Shown here in pieces: positions 59,256-64,000 of a stretch of DNA of 64,000 nt (positions within the stretch are counted from its first letter, which is position 1; every line of letters begins with the position of its first letter). The translations under genes were made by a program, and so were the position numbers. The DNA comes from Istiophorus platypterus (Eukaryota; Chordata; Actinopteri; Istiophoriformes; Istiophoridae). Under the pieces are notes generated by a model that saw nothing but the letters and a program-made list of their open reading frames with translations, searched no databases and was not told the DNA's origin. The DNA is taken from the NCBI GenBank assembly GCA_016859345.1, contig CM029122.1, forward strand, positions 4,826,001 through 4,890,000, given 5' to 3'.

Positions 59256-61259
59256 GGGACGTGGTGGACGGGGAGGACAGACACCACAAACACCACAACA
59301 TATGAGCCTCCACAACATACACACAGCACACATTAAAAAAAAATAGAAATGCACAGCGAATTTTGAACAAAACCTGGAGACACTTGGCGTCGCTGCTGGA
59401 GCCGTCTCCTCAGTAACGGTTTAGCAAATTTGCAACTGTCAACTGCGAGGAAGCGATCCATTCATTTCCTCTTTAATAAAAATTCCGGAGAGCTTTAGAG
59501 AAGAGGTTTGATCTGCTACGTCACCATTTTTTTTTTCTTCACAGGAAATTAGGTTCTGGCCTTCTGATGGTTCAACTAGAAACAGCTGAGGGGACGACTC
59601 CTAAATTGCTCAGAGATATTTGGTTGACGTTGTCATTTTAGCCGATGAAACACGGAGCTGAGGATGGTCCGAACACCAGCCGATGTGACGAATAACTCGC
59701 GCCACCAGCATCATTCTAACTTGCACATCATACAAAACAATACTAACCCTAACTCTAATAAATTGCATTGGTTTATATATTTTAAGGAGTTTTAAAGGGC
59801 TGACTCACACAATTTATATAAAAACACATTCTTTTACTAAGATTTGTTTTTCTTTGTCCAGGTTTTGTATCTTTCTCTTGTGCAGTGTTTGCATCATATG
59901 CGATAAATGGGGGGGGGGATTCCCATGTTAATGACTTGCGAGTGTTAATGTTATCAAGACAGTTGTATCATTACAGTGTTGATGGTGAGACACTATAAAA
60001 CCTTATCCATTAAATGTGGGTTTGATCACACTTTTTAACGGCCTTTGCCTGATGTGAGGCGTTCATGTCGCTTTTGTTTTCAGGCTTTCCTGCATCAGCG
60101 AGCACCGAGTTGAATGTTCCAGAGCTTTTCAGAAAAATCCGAACCGCCGAGTCCTAATTACGACCTTAAAGTTGACGTGAATGCTGTTTACAAGTCCGAA
60201 AACTCTGACTGTTTACAGAAAACTGTTTACGATAACTCCAATATGTTGGGAAGGTGTGGGAGGGCAGATTTCAGTCTCCACTCCCATTACAATGGAGATA
60301 AATGGATTATTTGATTACTCACGGAAAATCATGAAACTTCAACAGCAAAATCTCTTTCCATAAAACAATGTCTCCGTTACTCTGGATAAACCGCACAAAA
60401 TAAGGCAAAGAAATAGTCCCTACGCACACAATGGGAATGTTTTCTGGATTATTAGGAGCAACAGGAACATTGTTTGTGGAAGATGCTGCTGTGGAATTTT
60501 TAGAAGGTGTTTTTCTTTTTCTCCACAGGGGGACGGTGACAGAAATCTCAGTGACGTAGAAGTAAAAAAATGAAAAACAAAAGCAGCTACAAGGAGAGAT
60601 GCTGCTAGAGGCAAGACTCTTTAAAATGTGGGGGGAAATGGATTATAATGCAGTGACTCCAATCTAACAGTCTCTAGACTGATATTCTTAACCAATCAGG
60701 GTTTTCCTCAGGAAATATTAAAGTAATTAACTATAATCGAAGTAATAAATGACAACCTCATGATTAAAGTAACACAATATGTGAGATTTGCTCAATGAAA
60801 CTGTGGCTCTGCTCTTTTTCTCTTAAGACAAAGAGTGTTTCGTACCGAGTAATTTTTTTTTTTTTATGATTTTATCAATCAGATGATACTGTGGTATTAG
60901 GGAAATACTTAGTGTTTAGGGAAAATGATCAATACCATAAGAAACAAAATAGACACTTAGGTCATATCTACAGTCAAAAGAAGAAGAAGAAAAAAAAAAT
61001 ACTGAGTTTAAAGGATGAATTCATTTTTTTTTTTTTTTATGTAGGTTTATATCCCTCAGATCAACACCTCAGCAACATTTCTTTTTTTTTTGTTCCCCTT
61101 TAAGGAAGTGTCAACTCGGCTTCAGCTTCTCTGCGAGATTAAACGCAGCCAGTCGCTCTGGCCTCTAAATACAATGACGAATCAGCTTTTGAACACAGGA
61201 TGGTTGCACATGTCCCTGTGTTCTAACGATGACAATGGCTGCGAACCATGCTTTCATCC

Positions 61260-61307
61260 AGGATCATTTTTAACTCAGCTATTAGGATCATTTTTAACTC
61301 AGCTATT
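61260..61307 (+). repeat. 24-bp perfect direct repeat, two units
   Basis: AGGATCATTTTTAACTCAGC plus TATT occurs twice back to back in a wars2 intron. Confidence 0.9.
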
Positions 61308-61410
61308 TTTTCCGCACCAGAGGCAAAATAAGGCAAAATAGAGCCTCACAGAAGGCAACGCGCGACCCGTCTCCCCAGAAGAGGAACATACATAAATGCT
61401 TGAAAACTAC

Positions 61411-61445
61411 TTTTTCTACCCCAACTACTAGTTGGGGTAGAAAAA
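61411..61445. repeat. 35-bp near-perfect palindrome
   Basis: Two 17-nt arms, TTTTTCTACCCCAACTA and its exact reverse complement, are separated by a single C. It lies in a wars2 intron. Confidence 0.95.
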
Positions 61446-61671
61446 CAATGAGGTTGTCCTTTCACAAGCTTATAATATGGAATATAATAATAAAATCATA
61501 AACAGCAACAGCAGCGAAAAAGTCAAATTCTTTGTACAGAGAAAAGTCAATGCGGCTCAAGAAACAAAGTAAATACTGGAAATACTGATGCTGATTCTCG
61601 CATTTAAGAGATGCAATGGCAAAATTTATCTGAAAACACACACAGACACACACACACTCACACAAGCTTAC

Positions 61672-61725
61672 TTGTAGAGGAGAATGTCAGCAGCCTGGAG
61701 GACAGGATACGTGTAGAGAGGACCA
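61672..61725 (-). CDS. wars2: wars2 exon encoding the TYPVLQAADILLYK motif (copy A)
   Basis: The minus strand reads KASSGPLYTYPVLQAADILL followed by YK, and ends AA|GTAAGC in phase 2, exactly the phase needed by the next exon. The motif is the conserved Rossmann-fold TYPVLQAADIL of TrpRS. The upstream edge is unclear. Human WARS2 has KQKHDGTVGLL here; this sequence has altered residues, and the AG dinucleotides before it lack a polypyrimidine tract, so the 5' boundary near 61725 is a guess. Confidence 0.55.
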
Positions 61726-61744
61726 CTGCTTGCCTTCTTTTCAA

Positions 61745-61831
61745 TTCATTACTTGTAGAGAGTCAAGAGCAGAGGAGGACAGCAGGATGGAGGACGATGT
61801 AGAGACCAAAGATCTCTTCATGTTTCTTCTT
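61745..61831 (-). pseudogene. second, decayed copy of the wars2 TYPVLQAAD exon (copy B)
   Basis: This follows a convincing acceptor (a C/T-rich tract ending TTTTTGAAG at 61832). It begins KKKHEEIFGLY, resembling the KQKHDGTVGLL start of this exon in WARS2. It then degenerates (IVLHPAVLLCS) to an in-frame TGA. It ends CTCTACAAGTAA, the same last bases and donor as copy A about 75 bp further on. So the 5' half of the exon is better kept here and the 3' half in copy A. Confidence 0.45.
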
Positions 61832-63964
61832 CTTCAAAAAGAAAAGAAAGGAAGTTGAGACAGAAGAAAAAAAAAGGAAGGAAGGCTGAAAATGAAAAGG
61901 GAAAAAGAAAAACTTAACAGAAGCAAAAACAAGGGGGGAGGAAAGACTGAGTCAAGTTGCCTTTTTCCTTCCCCCCAGAAGGAGCCATTTTCACTTTTAT
62001 GACTCATCGATTCTCAGACAAACGGGGGACGGCTGAGTTCACGCGACATTTTCCACCACGTTTGAGATCAACTCATCTGTCGGGTGAACGAAAAAGGTGT
62101 TTTCCCGTGGAGCAACAGAGGCCGCGGACAAGGAGCCGCCGGCTCCCGCCACTCCTCCCCAATGTACGTTCAAACCTCATGCTGGAAATAAAAAAACTGT
62201 ATTTATAAGATTATTGTCTTTTAAAGTCTTGGAGTTGATGCAGTGAAATAAAATAAAACGACAGGGAAGCTGAATAAAGGCCAGAAATTCAGAAGGACCG
62301 GAAAAAAGCAATGATCTTAATTAAATCGGTGCCTGAACCAGAGGTTGGGGGGGGGGGGTCAGGAGGGATCCAACCTTCATTAAACATATAATCTCAATAA
62401 TAATCCCAAAAGATGTAATTTACTTTAAAATGGAGCCATCTTCATCTTCAGATGCGTATCGTTTGATGTGGCTTTATAGACCTATTTCAGTCACAGCAGA
62501 CGAAGCTGGCATTTTAAGGCTGGTCTCGGTTTGACTCTGTAATAAATACTTCTCGTCTTCAGCCGACGATGTGATGAGTTGGAAAAACAAAGATCTGACT
62601 GCGACGAGTAACAGGATACGGGGACCGGGCCTCGATCGGAATTATTTGGCACTGGATCTGCATAATGTAGATTTGGAAAGAGGAATCCGTTACATCACGA
62701 AAAAAATGTCCAATCTGTGTGTTTTTCAACCTTGAGTTAGTTATATATGAGTTCATCTACAAGCAGCTGTAACTACAGTAAAAAGCAGGGAGCTACAGGC
62801 GGCAGCTTTCAGAGCAGAGATAAAATCAAACCGCTTTAATATTCATTATTTCAGGCTTGAGAATGAAGATTTTTAGTCTTTGTAGTTGAAATGATCTCGG
62901 CCTCATATACCCGAGACACGCTTGACTAAAATGTCCCTTTATAATGGTTAATTTATAATGATTAATCTCTGTAGTCAGGGTTTTATTTTATTGTTTAAAA
63001 TTAAATAACTAAACGTTATTAATTTATGAAATGGATATTTTTAATTAAACGTTAACTGAAGTGACTTTCCCCTTCTGGCAACACTTTAAATCCTCCTGTG
63101 TAGCACTTATAAGACACATGTATAAACACTCAATAAATGGATTATAACACTATCTGGTTTTAAAAGCATATTCAGTAATTATAACTGCTCCAAGGAAGAT
63201 GTATTTTATGATATTAAAACTTAGCTTTACTATTTTGTCATTTATTAACTGTTTATATAGCAGCTGCCACCTATGGGGGAGTTATACTTGTTAACAAATC
63301 CATTAATAAAGACATCTTCCTACCACTATATTATAATGTGTTAACATTTTAATAACAACTTCTATCTAGTAAAGAGTTTCCCTACTTATTTGATGGATAT
63401 TGCCAGTAAAATGTTTATGTAAATATGGGTTGTACAGATAATAAAATTATATAATTTTGGCCCATGTTTAACGTACATCTTAAAAAATACTGAAGGATTT
63501 ACATTAAATCCACATTATTAACTTTAAAATGATGTTTGTATTATGGTTTGTGAAGTATCCATGCACTGTAATTGGCCCTCATTTAAACGGTTAACAGAGT
63601 CTTGTTAAAAGAAGACAATGTAATTTTATAATAGCTGTGTGTAACTTTTATAATCACATTTAAATAAAATCACAAATCAAGTCAGTGTGAATTTGCAGAG
63701 CTGCACCACAGCGGGATTATGTACATGGACAATTAACTTTTATTATAAAATGGACTCTGAAGTGCCACACGAGTGTAAATCATAAACATCTACTCAATAC
63801 TCAAACATTCAAGACCTTATAATGCTTTTAAACTTCGTGATTTACCGGTTAAAAATTAAAAAGAAAAAAAAAATTAACTTTGCTCTATCTGCAACCACTC
63901 CCACAGCCTCACTGATCGTTTCTCCGATCACTTCTTGTGATCAGTGCAAGTGTTGAAGTCTTAC
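61832..63964 (-). other. wars2: wars2 intron upstream of the TYPVLQAAD exon
   Basis: Begins with a purine-rich run on the plus strand (61836-61945), i.e. C/T-rich in transcript sense, suited to an acceptor tract. The rest is AT-rich with no recognisable gene or repeat apart from a G run at about 62347-62356. Confidence 0.6.
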
Positions 63965-64000
63965 CTTCCACTGAGGCAGGTGTCGGAGGCGGGGCATGCT
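63965..64000 (-). CDS. wars2: wars2 exon (partial, cut by window edge)
   Basis: The minus strand reads SMPRLRHLPQWK up to a consensus AAG|GTAAGA donor, phase 0. Human WARS2 has SCMVRLPRLQHLHQWK here, so about four residues (C...VRL) appear missing without a frameshift. The exon continues beyond base 64000. The call rests on twelve residues plus gene order. Confidence 0.6.

Larger units (their letters stand above)
58921..59345. repeat. tandem duplication (about 210 bp x 2) around a wars2 exon
   Basis: Both units start with TGGCCCATTCC[T/C]TACTCAGCAG and run through an exon-like centre containing GCTGGACCTGG. They continue into a GACGGACAC/GGACAGACACC zone with CA-rich sequence and end in an A-rich tract (AATAAAAAAAAAT and ATTAAAAAAAAATAG). 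The junction is near 59131. Divergence between units is substantial, with several indels. Confidence 0.6.
59346..61671 (-). other. wars2: wars2 intron between the penultimate and TYPVLQAAD exons
   Basis: Mostly unique AT-rich sequence beyond the exon duplication. It contains a 24-bp direct repeat (61260-61307) and a 35-bp near-perfect palindrome (61411-61445). No further exon was found. Confidence 0.6.

Noticed and set aside
1..64000. CRISPR arrays, bacterial operons or phage-type systems
   Set aside because: The DNA is clearly vertebrate; the only regular arrays are microsatellites and the satellite, with no spacer-repeat structure.

Overview
The window is vertebrate nuclear DNA, almost certainly from a percomorph-type teleost. 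Coding sequence is sparse and split into GT-AG exons. Introns and spacers are full of CA/TG, GA, AGT and homopolymer tracts, with fish-type dispersed repeats and a Tc1/mariner relic. It contains one complete gene, tbx15, and the 3' part of a second, wars2. Both are on the minus strand, with wars2 upstream of tbx15. This is the same neighbour pair and orientation as human WARS2-TBX15 on 1p12 (known synteny). A tRNA-Leu(CAG) gene lies on the plus strand inside a tbx15 intron.

Layout. 1-6.4 kb: gene-free, with a possible old Ty3/gypsy-like relic at the left edge. 6.4-7.6 kb: probable tbx15 3' UTR. 7.62-47.38 kb: tbx15 in eight coding exons, which I joined by hand into one uninterrupted 610-codon frame (1833 nt with stop). 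It encodes an eh1-like repressor motif and a basic nuclear signal, a complete T-box domain, and a Ser/Gly/Tyr-rich tail ending in HMV. Its introns hold the tRNA, two fish-type dispersed repeats (12.6 and 28.6 kb), a Tc1 relic (21.5-21.9 kb), a long AGT array (16.3-16.9 kb), and a degenerate tandem satellite next to opposed CA and TG arrays (29.8-31.8 kb). 47.4-48 kb: GC-rich promoter region. 48-55.8 kb: intergenic spacer. 55.8-64 kb: the 3' exons of wars2 (mitochondrial tryptophanyl-tRNA synthetase), running off the right edge.

The most unusual part is wars2. Its last exon is intact and very conserved. The exons upstream have altered or missing catalytic-domain motifs, and two of them sit beside a second, decayed copy of themselves. 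A near-perfect 35-bp palindrome lies in the adjacent intron. By contrast tbx15, in the same sequence, shows no frame damage. A second theme is that several tbx15 splice sites are flanked directly by simple repeats (poly-C, TTCC, CA, poly-G).

The two protein genes have unrelated jobs. tbx15 is a developmental transcription repressor of skeleton, muscle and pigment pattern. wars2 charges mitochondrial tRNA-Trp. Nothing here suggests a new multi-gene system. The candidates for novelty are structural: wars2 exon duplication and decay, repeat-built splice sites, a tRNA gene about 100 bp from a T-box exon, and the satellite.
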